Origin: Olsenella massiliensis
Lineage (GTDB): Bacteria > Actinomycetota > Coriobacteriia > Coriobacteriales > Atopobiaceae
Reading direction: 5' to 3'
DNA length: 64,000 nt
Assembly (NCBI RefSeq): GCF_001457795.1
Contig: NZ_LN898209.1
Span: 124,001 to 188,000, forward strand
In this document: positions 38,157-47,717 of the stretch, piece by piece
Numbering within the stretch: the first letter of the stretch is position 1
Layout: every line of letters starts with the position of its first letter
Translations under genes and position numbers: made by a program
Notes under the pieces: generated by a model
Seen by the model: only the letters and a program-made list of their open reading frames with translations
What the model was told of the DNA's origin: nothing
Database searches by the model: none

Positions 38157-38513
38157 CCGAAATCCTTCCTTTGTGCGCGTAATTCATGCGAATAATTGTG
38201 CTAGTTGAATCATAGGCAATCTATTGGTTTAGCTTGACGAGCATCACCTAAATATGAAGAAATAATGTGTATAAATACACGAAGAATCTCTTATCAGTAG
38301 AATTTTTAATAAAAACGAACAAGAAAAAGAACACAATATGTAATATATATGAATTAACAGCAGAAATATCAACTTCATTCCAAAGATTCTGTGTTGGAAA
38401 TATGATTGATTTCATCGAACCTCCAATGAAAAGAACTTGCGAGGATGGAGGTGCTGGCCAGAATAGGTACATATGTTCTATACGTTGAAAGAAAAAGAGA
38501 GAGGAGAAAACGG
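38157..38513. promoter_or_regulatory. AT-rich divergent control region of the accessory catabolic locus
   Basis: A 357-bp gap between the minus-strand series and the PTS operon. It is by far the most AT-rich stretch in the window. A near-perfect palindrome GTGTATAAATACAC lies at 38267-38280 and is a good operator candidate. TTGACG at 38234-38239 could be a -35 element. An open frame at 38267-38488 has no ribosome site and Lys/Asn-rich filler composition, so I treat it as leader DNA. The EIIB ribosome site GAGGAG ends near 38506. Confidence 0.6.
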
Positions 38514-38840
38514 ATGGCAGGCAAGAAGTTCATCGTTGGTGTTACTGCGTGTCAAATCGGCATTGCACATACGTTTATGGCTGCCGAGTCTCTGCAGCGA
38601 GCTATCGAAGCACGTGGATGCGAGGCAAAAATTGAGACCCAGGGTGCGACGGGTGCCGAGAACGTTATCACCGATGAGGATCTTGCTCGTGCCGATGCTG
38701 CGATAATCGCGGCTGATGTCAAAATCAAGCACGGCGAGCGCTTTGATCCCATTCCCACGCTTAACTGCAAAACCAATGAGGTCATGACGGCCGAGACGGC
38801 TCTTAGCGTTGTCGATGAGGTTCTGGAGGCGATTGAGTAA
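38514..38840 (+). CDS. PTS system fructose-family EIIB component
   Basis: A 108-residue phosphocarrier that passes phosphate from EIIA to the incoming sugar. The active Cys13 sits in VTACQIGIAHTFMAAESLQ, close to the family pattern VTACPTGIAHTxMA. The remaining sequence (CEAKIETQGATGAENVITDEDLARADAAIIAADVKI) is equally typical. The start ATG 38514 is preceded by GAGGAG. EIIC begins two bases after the stop. The cognate EIIA is probably the gene at 49.4 kb. Confidence 0.92.
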   Translation: MAGKKFIVGVTACQIGIAHTFMAAESLQRAIEARGCEAKIETQGATGAENVITDEDLARADAAIIAADVKIKHGERFDPIPTLNCKTNEVMTAETALSVVDEVLEAIE

Positions 38841-38842
38841 CT

Positions 38843-39979
38843 ATGGCAGAGATTAAGCGTAAGAACGTAAAGAAAAAGACCGCAGGCCGCCAAGCTTGGG
38901 ATGCGGTTCTTACAGGCATCTCCTACATGATTCCGTTCATCGTCGGTGGTGGCGTGCTCTGGGGTATCGCTAAGGCCATGGGCGGCTATAACATCGCGGG
39001 CGACATGAAGTCCCTGATTGCCGCTGGAGGCAGCTACAAGGACTACACCCTTGCCATGGTGATTTACTCCATAGGCTCCGCAATCTTTGATGTGTGCGTG
39101 CCCATTATCGGCGCCTATACAGCTTATGCTCTCTCCGATAAACCCGGTCTCGCCCCTGGTTTTGCCGTTGGTGTCATCTCTAACACTATCAAAGCCGGTT
39201 TTCTCGGCGCTGTCATCGGCGGCATCATTGCTGGCTACATCGTAATCTTTCTCAAGGATGCTTCCAAGAAGGTTCCGAGCTCAATCCAGTCCGTTTTCCC
39301 GATTCTGATTATTCCGGTCGTTGGTACCGCGATAACCTCCCTGCTCATGTGGTATATCATTGGTGTTCCCATCGGCTGGTTCATGATAGCCATCACCTCA
39401 CTGCTAACCAATCTCCAGGGCATCGGTGGCGCCGTCTTCGGCGCGGCCATTGGTGTCGGCATGTCCATTGACCAGGGTGGTCCAATTTCCAAGGCAGTTG
39501 CGCTTGTTGCTAATGGCCTCAATGCTGACGGTATCCTTGGGCCTGCAGCTTGCAAGATGTGCGGTGGAATGCAAAACCCACTCGGCGTCTGCTTTGCTCA
39601 GATTATCGACCGCTTTGCCGGCAAGAAGAAGTTTACCGAGAAGGAGCGCTCGACCACTGTATCCGGTCTTGTTCTTGCCTGCTGCTACATCCAGGAGTAC
39701 GTTATCCCGTTCCTAGTCCAGGATACCTGGCGTTGCATCATTCCCTGCATGGTCGGCGGGGCTATCTCCGGTGGTCTTTGCGGCTACTTTGCCCTTGAGT
39801 CTGCTGCTGTCCACGGTGGTGTCTTTGTTATTCCAATGATGAGCAATCCGCTTCAGTTCATTCTGTTCTGGTTCGTCGGTGCGGCTATTAACGGCACCCT
39901 CTACTTTCTCCTTCGTAAGCCCGTCGGGGCTGAGGGCGACATGGCCGGTAACGGTGTTCTAGATCAGCTCCTCGCCTAG
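38843..39979 (+). CDS. PTS system fructose-family EIIC membrane component
   Basis: The 378-residue permease domain of the fructose-type PTS, with about eight to ten helices. Typical segments are LTGISYMIPFIVGGGVLWGIAKAMGG, AYTAYALSDKPGLAPGFAVG, GFLGAVIGGIIAGYIVIFLK and VFGAAIGVGMSIDQGGPISKAV. It has no ribosome site of its own and starts two bases after EIIB, so translation is coupled. In this family the sugar is released as a 1-phosphate or 6-phosphate. The substrate is unknown; the downstream aldolase suggests a keto sugar or polyol. Confidence 0.92.
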   Translation: MAEIKRKNVKKKTAGRQAWDAVLTGISYMIPFIVGGGVLWGIAKAMGGYNIAGDMKSLIAAGGSYKDYTLAMVIYSIGSAIFDVCVPIIGAYTAYALSDKPGLAPGFAVGVISNTIKAGFLGAVIGGIIAGYIVIFLKDASKKVPSSIQSVFPILIIPVVGTAITSLLMWYIIGVPIGWFMIAITSLLTNLQGIGGAVFGAAIGVGMSIDQGGPISKAVALVANGLNADGILGPAACKMCGGMQNPLGVCFAQIIDRFAGKKKFTEKERSTTVSGLVLACCYIQEYVIPFLVQDTWRCIIPCMVGGAISGGLCGYFALESAAVHGGVFVIPMMSNPLQFILFWFVGAAINGTLYFLLRKPVGAEGDMAGNGVLDQLLA

Positions 39980-40001
39980 CCTTTCGTTCGTTTGTTTTGT
40001 C

Positions 40002-40040
40002 GGGCGGGGAGGTTTACGGCGTATCTCCCCGCCCCTTTCT
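40002..40040 (+). terminator. Hairpin with U-rich tail between EIIC and aldolase genes
   Basis: A 10-bp stem (40002-40011 with 40025-40034, GGGCGGGGAG) is followed by CTTTCT. It lies in the middle of a long co-directional series and may reduce read-through or stabilise the PTS mRNA. Confidence 0.6.
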
Positions 40041-40126
40041 ATCACGTCGTGCTTACGACCATTTTTTGGTCAAAACAGTTCCCACCAACGAGTCGGGCAC
40101 AGAAGCAAGAAAGGAAAGGCCCAGGC

Positions 40127-41017
40127 ATGTATGCCTCAATGAAAGAAATTCTCCAGCACGCAAGCGTCAACCATTATGCGGTACCTGCGCCGAATTGCCC
40201 TGGCTATAACATGGTCAAGGCAGCCTGTATGGCCGCTGAGGCAAAGAAGTCTGCGGTCATCATTGACCTTTCTCCCCGTCAGTTCAAGACAAACGCCACC
40301 CCTGAGGTCTGGGCCCCTATGGTCAAGGCAATCGCAGAGCCTCTGGACGTCCCCGTGGCGCTTAACCTCGATCACGGTACGGAGATTGAGGACATCTGCC
40401 GCTGCATTAAGGCCGGCTTCTCGAGTGTCATGTGTGACGCCTCCAGCCTGCCCTTTGAGGAGAATGTCCGCCGCGTCCAGCAGGTTGTGGTCTGTGCTCA
40501 TGCCCACGGCGTTTCGGTTGAGGCCGAACTCGGCCGCGTCGGTCAGGCCGCCGAAGGTGATGGTCGCTTTGATGACATGTACACCAATGTTGATATGGCC
40601 GTCGAGTTTGTCAAGCGAACCGGTTGCGACTGCCTGGCCGTCGCCATCGGAACCGCTCACGGAAAATATCCCGCCGACTATGTGCCCCGTCTCGACTTTG
40701 AGCGCCTCGCCGAGATTAAAGCCGCTCTCGGTCAGAACTACCCGCTTGTGCTCCACGGTGGCTCCGGCTCTGGTGACAAGAACTTCCAGAAGGCTGTCGC
40801 TGGCGGCATCAACAAAATCAACCTATGGACTGACTACTCCCGCACCTATATCAGCGCCGTCCGAGAGTTCCTCGCGGTCAACGAGAGTCCGGACTACATT
40901 TTTGTGGCCACTGATGCTGAGGAGAAGGCGTCTAAGTGGCTCGAGCGTTACATGGACCTCTTCGGCTCTGCAGGACGTTTTCAGTTCTCCAAACATAAGA
41001 TGCAGGAGATGGACTAA
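40127..41017 (+). CDS. Class II aldolase of the KbaY/GatY/IolJ/Fba superfamily
   Basis: A 296-residue zinc aldolase that should split a phosphorylated ketose into DHAP and an aldehyde. Catalytic Asp and zinc His lie in ALNLDHGTEIE; EAELGRVG, GTAHGKYP (zinc His), LHGGSGSGD (zinc His) and KINLWTDYSR complete the site. The start ATG 40127 follows GAAAGGAAAGG. It differs clearly from the housekeeping aldolase at 27 kb. The substrate may be a tagatose, fuculose or deoxy-ketogluconate type phosphate; sequence alone cannot decide. Confidence 0.88.
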   Translation: MYASMKEILQHASVNHYAVPAPNCPGYNMVKAACMAAEAKKSAVIIDLSPRQFKTNATPEVWAPMVKAIAEPLDVPVALNLDHGTEIEDICRCIKAGFSSVMCDASSLPFEENVRRVQQVVVCAHAHGVSVEAELGRVGQAAEGDGRFDDMYTNVDMAVEFVKRTGCDCLAVAIGTAHGKYPADYVPRLDFERLAEIKAALGQNYPLVLHGGSGSGDKNFQKAVAGGINKINLWTDYSRTYISAVREFLAVNESPDYIFVATDAEEKASKWLERYMDLFGSAGRFQFSKHKMQEMD

Positions 41018-41022
41018 CGCCC

Positions 41023-42174
41023 ATGCTAAGGTTTCTCTTCGCATGCGATTCATTCAAAGGCACCATTTCTTCGGCCCGCTCCGCTGAGCTGCTGGTCGAG
41101 GAGGCCCTACCCTTCTTTCCGGACGCAACCTTCTCGTCCTTGGAGGTTGCCGACGGTGGGGAGGGGACGGTGGATGCCCTGGTTTCTGCTCTCGGCGGTG
41201 AGCGTGTGAGGCTTTCCGTTGCTAATCCGCTGGGCCGTTCGGTTGAGGCGTGCTACGGCCTTCTTCCCGGCGGCACGGCAGTCATCGAGACGGCCTCTGC
41301 CTCCGGTTTGCCTCTGCTTTCACTTGCGGATAGAAATCCACTTATTACCAGTACTTACGGCACCGGTGAGCTGATTGCCGACGCTATTGCTCGCGGGGCG
41401 TCTGATATCATGCTCGCTATCGGTGGGTCAGCTACCAACGACTGTGGCATGGGCGCCGTGCGCGCGCTTGGCGTGCGTCTTCTCGATGAAAAGGGCGTTG
41501 AGCTCAAAGGCATGGGCTCTGACCTCGCGCGTGTGGCCCGTATCGACCTTTCTGGCATGGATAAGCACGTAGCAAAGACGAACTTTCATGTGATGTGCGA
41601 TGTCAACAACCCGTTAATTGGACCCCGCGGCGCTACACATACTTTCGGTCCTCAAAAGGGCGCTGACCCCACCTGCGTCGATGAATTAGAGGCCGGTATG
41701 GTGAGCTATTCCTCTATTCTTGCCGAGACCTTTGGCTTAGACGTTTCGACAGAGCCAGGCATGGGGGCCGCTGGGGGCCTCGGTGCTGCAGCGCGCCTCT
41801 TTTTCAATGCCGAGATTGTGGCTGGTGTTGATTGCGTGCTCGATCTTGTCGGCTTCGACGAGGCACTCGCCGGCTGCGACCTTTGCGTGACGGGCGAAGG
41901 CCATGCTGACTCCCAGTCCGCTCACGGCAAGGTCGTTTCGGGTATTGCCGCACGATGTCGCGCTGCTGATGTTCCATGTGTTGCCGTCGTGGGTGGCATG
42001 AACGCCGACGCGATAACGCTGTTTGACTGTGGTGTTAATGCGCTTGTGCCTACGGTGATTGATACCTCCTCCATCGAGGATGCGCTCGCTGCAGCGGAAG
42101 ACAACTTTCGCCTTGCGGCCCAACGCATGTTCGCGCTTTTGTCTATTGGCAAGAAACTGGGGGTAACGCAGTGA
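41023..42174 (+). CDS. Glycerate 2-kinase, GarK/GlxK family
   Basis: A 383-residue enzyme phosphorylating D-glycerate. The diagnostic N-terminus reads FLFACDSFKGTISSARSAELLVEEAL, followed by DGGEGTVDAL, ATNDCGMGAVRALGVRLLD, MCDVNNPLIGPRGATHTFGPQKGA and TGEGHADSQSAHGKV. It starts five bases after the aldolase stop and overlaps the next gene by 4 bp (GTGA), so it is in the same transcript. It implies that glycerate, or glyceraldehyde oxidised to glycerate, arises in the pathway. Confidence 0.92.
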   Translation: MLRFLFACDSFKGTISSARSAELLVEEALPFFPDATFSSLEVADGGEGTVDALVSALGGERVRLSVANPLGRSVEACYGLLPGGTAVIETASASGLPLLSLADRNPLITSTYGTGELIADAIARGASDIMLAIGGSATNDCGMGAVRALGVRLLDEKGVELKGMGSDLARVARIDLSGMDKHVAKTNFHVMCDVNNPLIGPRGATHTFGPQKGADPTCVDELEAGMVSYSSILAETFGLDVSTEPGMGAAGGLGAAARLFFNAEIVAGVDCVLDLVGFDEALAGCDLCVTGEGHADSQSAHGKVVSGIAARCRAADVPCVAVVGGMNADAITLFDCGVNALVPTVIDTSSIEDALAAAEDNFRLAAQRMFALLSIGKKLGVTQ

Positions 42175-43817
42175 TTAGCGGCGCTTCTTGCTGGAACCTT
42201 TCGATTCAGCAGGGGATGTCCCATCTGGACGTCTCTGGTCGTGACGTGTACACCTTCTCGTCCATGAAGCCTACGCTCTACGCGCAGCTTGCTGCCACCG
42301 TAGCAAGGACGCCCGATGCCGTGGCCATTGTTGATGACTGGGGACATCATATTACGTTCGCTCAGCTCATGCACCGTGTTGACGATCTGGCTGGCTACAT
42401 ATGCACAAATCCTAGCGTGCATCAGGGTGACCGCATCGGCCTCCTTATGCACGCCGACTCCGAGTTTGTCGTCGCTTTGTACGCCATTTCGAAGATGGGC
42501 GGCACTTGCGTGCCTATCCCGACCAAGTACCGCAAGCCGGAGGTGACCTCCATTGCACTTGCGGCCGACCTGAAAGCTCTTGTCATTGGCGAGGAGTTCG
42601 AGGCGTGGTGTGGGAGCCTTCCCGTACGCCCTTCCGAGATCATCGTCGCAACCAACTGTAAGAAAGGCTTTGGATTTCCACAGGCCCAAGGCTTTGCCCC
42701 TGCGTGCGAGACTCGCGGTGCTCTTGATGATGCCGCAATTATGATATTCACAAGCGGAACTACATCGAACGCCAAGGGCGTTGTGCTTTCGAACCGCAAT
42801 GTAATTCATGCCACGATGGTCTACCAGCGACTTATGAGTACTGTGCCTGACGATCGCTGTCTCATCCCGATTCCCATATATCACGTTACAGGCCTCATCG
42901 CTCTACTTGCTCAGTTTGTGTATGTGGGCGCGAGAACCTACCTCCATCGTTTCTTTGATGCGAGGCGTGTATTGAGCTCTGTGCGTGATGACCAGATTAC
43001 TTACCTCCATGGGTCACCGACTTCCTTCGCCGAGCTATTGCCTCTGCGCGACGAGTTTCCATTTCTACCCTCAGTGCGCTGTATGCTGTCGGGTTCAAGT
43101 TACGAGCCTGTGTCTACAATGCGGCGCTTTCATGAGTGGATGCCTACGGCAACGTTTCAGGTGGTTTACGGCATGACCGAGACTGCCAGCCCGGCGCTCC
43201 TCTTTCCGCTTGACTCGCCGACATCTGTTTATGCTGGAGCCACTGGCAAACCAGTTCCTGGCGTTGATGCGAAGATTATGGATGAGGGTGGCTCAGAAGT
43301 CCCCTGCGGTCAGACCGGTGAGCTCCTCTTGCGCGGCGCTTGCGTAACGAGCAGTTACTTTCGCTATGACGGCGGTGAGATTGAGCCGGATGGCTGGCTA
43401 CACACCGGAGACCTCGCTCACGCGAACGAGGAGGGCATGGTCTGGGTTGTCGACCGCAAGAAGGACATGATTAACCGCGGAGGCGAGAAGGTCTGGTGCT
43501 CGGAGCTCGAGGAGGTCCTCTGCGAGCTCGACGGTGTTTCGGAAGCCTGCGTGTCTGGCATCTCAGACAAGCTCTATGGTGAGGTTCCTGTCGCCGCCGT
43601 CGTGCGCACCGCTGGCTTCCAGATTTCGGCTGCAGACATCCAAGCTGCGCTTGTATCCAGGATTGCCCACTTTAAGATCCCCGTTTCCATCGTCTTTGTA
43701 GACAAGATTCCCCAGACGAGGGGCGACAAACCCAACAGGTCCGCTGTCCGTGACGTGGTTCTTGCGGCTTCCGGCAAGAGATCGTCCCAGGAAGGAAACC
43801 AAGAGCATGGCAGGTAA
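42171..43817 (+). CDS. AMP-dependent acyl-CoA synthetase/ligase
   Basis: A 548-residue ANL-superfamily enzyme that activates a carboxylic acid with ATP and CoA. Core motifs: the phosphate loop IFTSGTTSNAKGVVLSNRN, VVYGMTETASPAL, the hinge GWLHTGDLAHANEEGMVWVVDRKKDMINRGGEKVWCSELEEVL and the C-terminal catalytic Lys in QTRGDKPNR. The GTG at 42171 overlaps the glycerate kinase stop; an ATG at 42216 is an alternative. Its end overlaps the CoA-transferase gene by 11 bp. Substrate class cannot be fixed; it is closest in form to medium/short-chain and hydroxy-acid ligases. Confidence 0.9.
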   Translation: MISGASCWNLSIQQGMSHLDVSGRDVYTFSSMKPTLYAQLAATVARTPDAVAIVDDWGHHITFAQLMHRVDDLAGYICTNPSVHQGDRIGLLMHADSEFVVALYAISKMGGTCVPIPTKYRKPEVTSIALAADLKALVIGEEFEAWCGSLPVRPSEIIVATNCKKGFGFPQAQGFAPACETRGALDDAAIMIFTSGTTSNAKGVVLSNRNVIHATMVYQRLMSTVPDDRCLIPIPIYHVTGLIALLAQFVYVGARTYLHRFFDARRVLSSVRDDQITYLHGSPTSFAELLPLRDEFPFLPSVRCMLSGSSYEPVSTMRRFHEWMPTATFQVVYGMTETASPALLFPLDSPTSVYAGATGKPVPGVDAKIMDEGGSEVPCGQTGELLLRGACVTSSYFRYDGGEIEPDGWLHTGDLAHANEEGMVWVVDRKKDMINRGGEKVWCSELEEVLCELDGVSEACVSGISDKLYGEVPVAAVVRTAGFQISAADIQAALVSRIAHFKIPVSIVFVDKIPQTRGDKPNRSAVRDVVLAASGKRSSQEGNQEHGR

Positions 43818-45402
43818 GTTCCTCAAAGCAAACTTTGTCACTCCGCGTCAGGTTGCTGCGGGTATCGAGGATGGGCAGACCATCTGCACCGTCGGCATGA
43901 CGCTTGTGTCAGCCTCCGAGTCCAATCTCAAGGCTATCGAGGAGCGCTTTCTTTCTACCGGTCACCCCCGCAACCTTACGCTGCTGCACTCCTGCGGCCA
44001 ATCTGACCGCAAGCGTGGCATTCAGCACCTCGCCCACGAGGGCCTCGTCACTCGCATCATCGGCTCCCACTGGGGCCTCCAGCCTCGCTGGATGGACATG
44101 ATTGCCAATAACCAGGTCGAAGCATATTGCCTGCCTCAGGGCCAGATTGCGCAACTCTACCGCTCCATGGCCTGCGGCCTCCCCGGCAAGATGAGCAAGG
44201 TTGGCCTGGGCACCTTTATTGACCCGCGTGTTGAGGGCGGAAAGATGAACGACCGCACCAAGCCCCTGCCCGACATCTCCGAGATCATCGAGATTCACGG
44301 CGAAGAGTACATGTTTTATCACGAGGTGCCGATTGACGTCTGTCTTATCCGCGGTACCGTCTGCGATGAGATGGGTAATCTCACCACTACCGACGAGGCC
44401 ATGAAGCTCGAGGTCTTCAACGCGGTTCTCGCCACAAAGCGCTATGGCGGAAAGGTCGTCGCTCAGGTCCGCGAGGTCGCTGAGACTGGCACCGTTAATC
44501 CCAAGGACGTTACCGTTCCGGGTGTCTTCATCGATGAGGTCGTGATTTGCCCCAACCCGCAGGAGGACCATCGCATGACCTCTTCAATCTACTTCGACCC
44601 CTCCTATGTGGGCAAGCTTCGCGTCCCCCAGTCCGCCGTTGAGCCTGCTCCCTTCAATGAGCGCAAACTTATTGCTCGCCGTGGCTGTGAGGAGCTCTAT
44701 CCGGGCTGCGTCGTCAACCTAGGCACCGGCATCCCCAACGACATGGTCGGCCGTGTCTGCGCGGAGGAGGGCCTCTCGGACAAGGTTATGATCACCGTCG
44801 AGAGCGGCATCTATGGCGGTGTTCAGCTGGGCGGCATCGACTTCGGCATCGGACAGAACCTCCTTGCCATGGTCAGCCACCCTGAGCAGTTCGACTACTA
44901 CAATGGCGCGGGCGTTGATGTGACCTACATGGGTATGGGCGAGCTTGACGGCGATGGCAATGTTAATTCCACCAAGATGGGTCCTCGCTGCGCCGGAGCA
45001 GGCGGTTTCGTTGACATCACGCAGAACGCCAAGACTGTCGTCTTTCTCGGCACCTTCACGGCCAAGGGCGCTAAGTACTCCTTCGAGGATGGTAAGCTCA
45101 CCATCCTGCGGGAGGGTGCCGTCAGAAAGATGATCTCCCATGTAGGCCAGCTCTCGTTCAATGGCCCAGCCGCTCGCAAGAAGGGTCAGCGCGTGGTCGT
45201 TGTCACCGAGCGCGCTGTTTTCGAGCTCGTGCCCGAGGGCGTCATGCTGGTTGAGATTGCGCCTGGTATCGATCTCCAGACGCAGGTCCTCGACATGATG
45301 GACTTCGCGCCCATTGTCTCCGACGACCTCAAGCTCATGGACGCGTCTCTCTTTAACCAGGACGGCCCCTCCGGTCTTCTTTCCGGCTTTGAGGTCAAGT
45401 AG
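43807..45402 (+). CDS. Acyl-CoA:acetate/propionate CoA-transferase (YdiF/Pct type)
   Basis: A fused-subunit CoA-transferase of 531 residues, with both halves of the SCOT fold in one chain. The first half has ARQVAAGIEDGQTICTVG-like and GSHWGLQPRW segments. The second half carries the covalent catalytic Glu332 in VESGIYGGVQLGGIDFG, followed by MVSHPEQFDYYNGAGVDVTYMGMGELD. It moves CoA between short-chain acids such as acetate, propionate, lactate, 3-hydroxy- or 3-oxo-acids. ATG 43807 has GGAAGGA upstream inside the end of the ligase gene. With the ligase, the locus has two ways to make an acyl-CoA. Confidence 0.92.
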   Translation: MAGKFLKANFVTPRQVAAGIEDGQTICTVGMTLVSASESNLKAIEERFLSTGHPRNLTLLHSCGQSDRKRGIQHLAHEGLVTRIIGSHWGLQPRWMDMIANNQVEAYCLPQGQIAQLYRSMACGLPGKMSKVGLGTFIDPRVEGGKMNDRTKPLPDISEIIEIHGEEYMFYHEVPIDVCLIRGTVCDEMGNLTTTDEAMKLEVFNAVLATKRYGGKVVAQVREVAETGTVNPKDVTVPGVFIDEVVICPNPQEDHRMTSSIYFDPSYVGKLRVPQSAVEPAPFNERKLIARRGCEELYPGCVVNLGTGIPNDMVGRVCAEEGLSDKVMITVESGIYGGVQLGGIDFGIGQNLLAMVSHPEQFDYYNGAGVDVTYMGMGELDGDGNVNSTKMGPRCAGAGGFVDITQNAKTVVFLGTFTAKGAKYSFEDGKLTILREGAVRKMISHVGQLSFNGPAARKKGQRVVVVTERAVFELVPEGVMLVEIAPGIDLQTQVLDMMDFAPIVSDDLKLMDASLFNQDGPSGLLSGFEVK

Positions 45403-45525
45403 GGCGGCGAAACAGTCCTGCCCCTGTTCCAGGCAGATTACCTCGGGTCCGACAAGAAGCTCCGGAATCTGTGTTGCTTGTTTAAACCAAGAGCAGTTTA
45501 GGCACATCGTTCGAAAGGAATCAAA

Positions 45526-46380
45526 GTGGACGCAATCAAGGTAGCGGTCATCGGCAGTGGTCTTATGGGCGGCGGTATCGCCCAAGCCTGCGCGCAGTCT
45601 GGCTTTACCGTAGTCAACATCGACATCGCTCAGGACCCGCTCGACAAGGCTAAGGCCCTCGTCGGTAAGCTTCTCCAGAAGAAAGTCGATAAGGGTAAGA
45701 TGAGCGTTGAGGACTGCCAGACCATTCGCGACCGTCTCTCCTACAGCACCGATTACTCCGAGGTCGCCGGCGCCAAGTTTGTGATTGAGGCTGTCCCCGA
45801 GCGCCTCGACTTCAAGCAGTCAACCTTCCAGAAAATCGATGAGTACGCCGATGCTGACGCCGTGCTACTTACCAATACCTCTGGCATTGACATCGACGAG
45901 ATCGCCGTCTCCACCAGGCGCCCCGAGTCCGTCCTCGGCCTACACTTCTTCTATCCCGCCCCGGTTATGAAGCTCGTTGAGATTATTTGCGGCGAGAAGA
46001 CCTCCGACGAGGCTGCGGCTAAGACCCACGAGTTCGCCCGCGCTCTCGGCAAGGTCTCGGTCGATGCCCCCAATACCCCAGGCTTCATCGTCAACCGCAT
46101 CATCAACCCCTACGAGAACATGGGCGCCTGGCTCGTCTCCGAAGGCGTTTCGGCTAAGGATGTCGATACGGCTATGAAGCTCGCCTGTAATCACCCCATG
46201 GGTCCCTGCGAGCTTATGGACTTCGCTGGCATCGACGTCGTCTACGCCTCGCTGATGAACCTTTATGAGGGCTACGACCACGACGACCTGTATCGCCCGG
46301 CTCCCGTGTTCAAGGAGCTTATTGACGCCGGTAGCCTCGGCCGCAAGACCGGCAAGGGCTTCTACGACTACTTCGAGTAG
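45526..46380 (+). CDS. hbd: 3-hydroxybutyryl-CoA dehydrogenase
   Basis: A 284-residue dehydrogenase interconverting 3-hydroxyacyl-CoA and 3-oxoacyl-CoA with NAD(P). The Rossmann motif [17 protein letters not shown] is near residue 9. The catalytic His/Glu region reads [18 protein letters not shown], and [24 protein letters not shown] starts the C-terminal domain. The start is GTG 45526 with GAAAGGA upstream. The gene pairs with the thiolase that follows. No enoyl-CoA hydratase or acyl-CoA dehydrogenase is present, so the usual route on to butyryl-CoA is not encoded here. Confidence 0.94.
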   Translation: MDAIKVAVIGSGLMGGGIAQACAQSGFTVVNIDIAQDPLDKAKALVGKLLQKKVDKGKMSVEDCQTIRDRLSYSTDYSEVAGAKFVIEAVPERLDFKQSTFQKIDEYADADAVLLTNTSGIDIDEIAVSTRRPESVLGLHFFYPAPVMKLVEIICGEKTSDEAAAKTHEFARALGKVSVDAPNTPGFIVNRIINPYENMGAWLVSEGVSAKDVDTAMKLACNHPMGPCELMDFAGIDVVYASLMNLYEGYDHDDLYRPAPVFKELIDAGSLGRKTGKGFYDYFE

Positions 46381-46454
46381 CTTCGTTCCCGAACATCTGA
46401 GCACTGTGCAACATTCCGCGCCAGTATCTAACAATTCTGAAAAGGAGCATTGCC

Positions 46455-47672
46455 ATGAGCAACCGCAAGTTCGAGAACAGCCCCGATGACATCGTTATTG
46501 TCTCGGGCGCCCGAACCGCCGTCGCCAAGTTTGGCGGCAGCCTGAAGACCCTTTCGGCCATTGATATGGGCTCCATCGTCGTTGCCGAGGCCGTTAAACG
46601 CGCCGGTATAGATCCCGCCGTCGTTGACGAGTGCATTATCGGCCAGGTAGGTTCCTGGGGTGCTAACGGCTTTGTCGCCCGCGCCATCAGCCTGAAGGCC
46701 GGCCTGCCCAACGAGACCTGCGCCTACTCCGTCAATCGCCAGTGCGGTTCCGGCCTGCAGTCTATCGCCGATGGCATCATGGAAATCAAGTGCGGCCAGT
46801 CCGAGGTCGTTGTGGCTGGCGGCTCCGAGTCCCTCTCGCAGCTTCCGTACTACGTGCCCTCCGCCCGCTGGGGAGCTCGCATGGGTCACAAGCAGTTTGA
46901 GGACGGTGTGGTCGACATCCTCACTTGGCCGCTCGACATGTGCCACAATGGTGTCACTGCCGAGAACGTGGCAAAGAAGTTCAACGTCTCCCGTGAGGAG
47001 CAGGACGCCTTCGCCGCTCAGTCCCAGCAGCGCGCCTGCAAAGCCGTCGTTGGAGGCGTTTTCAGGGACGAGATTATCCCCGTCGAGATTCACGGTCGCA
47101 AGGGCGCCGTCACCGTTTTCGACACCGATGAGAACCCCCGCGAGGGCGTGACCGCCGAAGGGCTCGCTCACTTGAAGCCGTGCTTCGTTACCGACGGTTC
47201 CGGCACCGTCACCGCTGCCAACTCCTCCTCGCTTAACGACGCCGCCGCAGCTGTAGTCCTCATGACCCGCGCCAAGGCTGAAGAGCTCAGCTGTACCCCG
47301 ATGGTCTGCATCCGCGACTTCGCCGTCGCCGGCTACGAGGCGTCCCTTATGGGCTACTCACCGTATTTCTCATCTAAGAAGCTCGCCGAGAAGCTTGACA
47401 TAAACCTCACCGCTATCGACTTCTTCGAGATTAACGAGGCCTTCGCGTCCCAGGCTTTCGCGGTCTCCCGCGATCTTGGCCTCGACCCCGAAAAGGTCAA
47501 CATCTACGGCGGCGGCATCTCCATTGGTCACCCAATCGGTGCCACCGGCACCATCCTGGCCATCAAGTGCGCCTATGAGCTCGCGCGTCGCCATCCCGAG
47601 AAGCAGGATGCCATGGTGTCTATGTGCATCGGCGGCGGCCAGGGCATCTCGATGTACTTCACCAAGGAATAA
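46455..47672 (+). CDS. Acetyl-CoA C-acetyltransferase (thiolase)
   Basis: A 405-residue thiolase that joins two acetyl-CoA or cleaves acetoacetyl-CoA. The nucleophile Cys97 lies in NRQCGSGLQSI. The catalytic His is in INEAFASQAF and GHPIGATGT, and the second Cys in MCIGGGQGISMYF. ATG 46455 follows AAAAGGAG. It sits between the hydroxyacyl-CoA dehydrogenase and alcohol dehydrogenase genes and completes a two-step conversion between 3-hydroxybutyryl-CoA and two acetyl-CoA. Confidence 0.95.
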   Translation: MSNRKFENSPDDIVIVSGARTAVAKFGGSLKTLSAIDMGSIVVAEAVKRAGIDPAVVDECIIGQVGSWGANGFVARAISLKAGLPNETCAYSVNRQCGSGLQSIADGIMEIKCGQSEVVVAGGSESLSQLPYYVPSARWGARMGHKQFEDGVVDILTWPLDMCHNGVTAENVAKKFNVSREEQDAFAAQSQQRACKAVVGGVFRDEIIPVEIHGRKGAVTVFDTDENPREGVTAEGLAHLKPCFVTDGSGTVTAANSSSLNDAAAAVVLMTRAKAEELSCTPMVCIRDFAVAGYEASLMGYSPYFSSKKLAEKLDINLTAIDFFEINEAFASQAFAVSRDLGLDPEKVNIYGGGISIGHPIGATGTILAIKCAYELARRHPEKQDAMVSMCIGGGQGISMYFTKE

Positions 47673-47717
47673 GGCGCATCTCGTCCATCAAATCCCAAAC
47701 GAAAGGAAATACCAACA

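Noticed and set aside
38267-38488. 73-codon AT-rich plus-strand frame before EIIB
   Set aside because: No ribosome site, low-complexity Lys/Asn/Ile-rich composition and position in a divergent promoter region argue for non-coding leader DNA.
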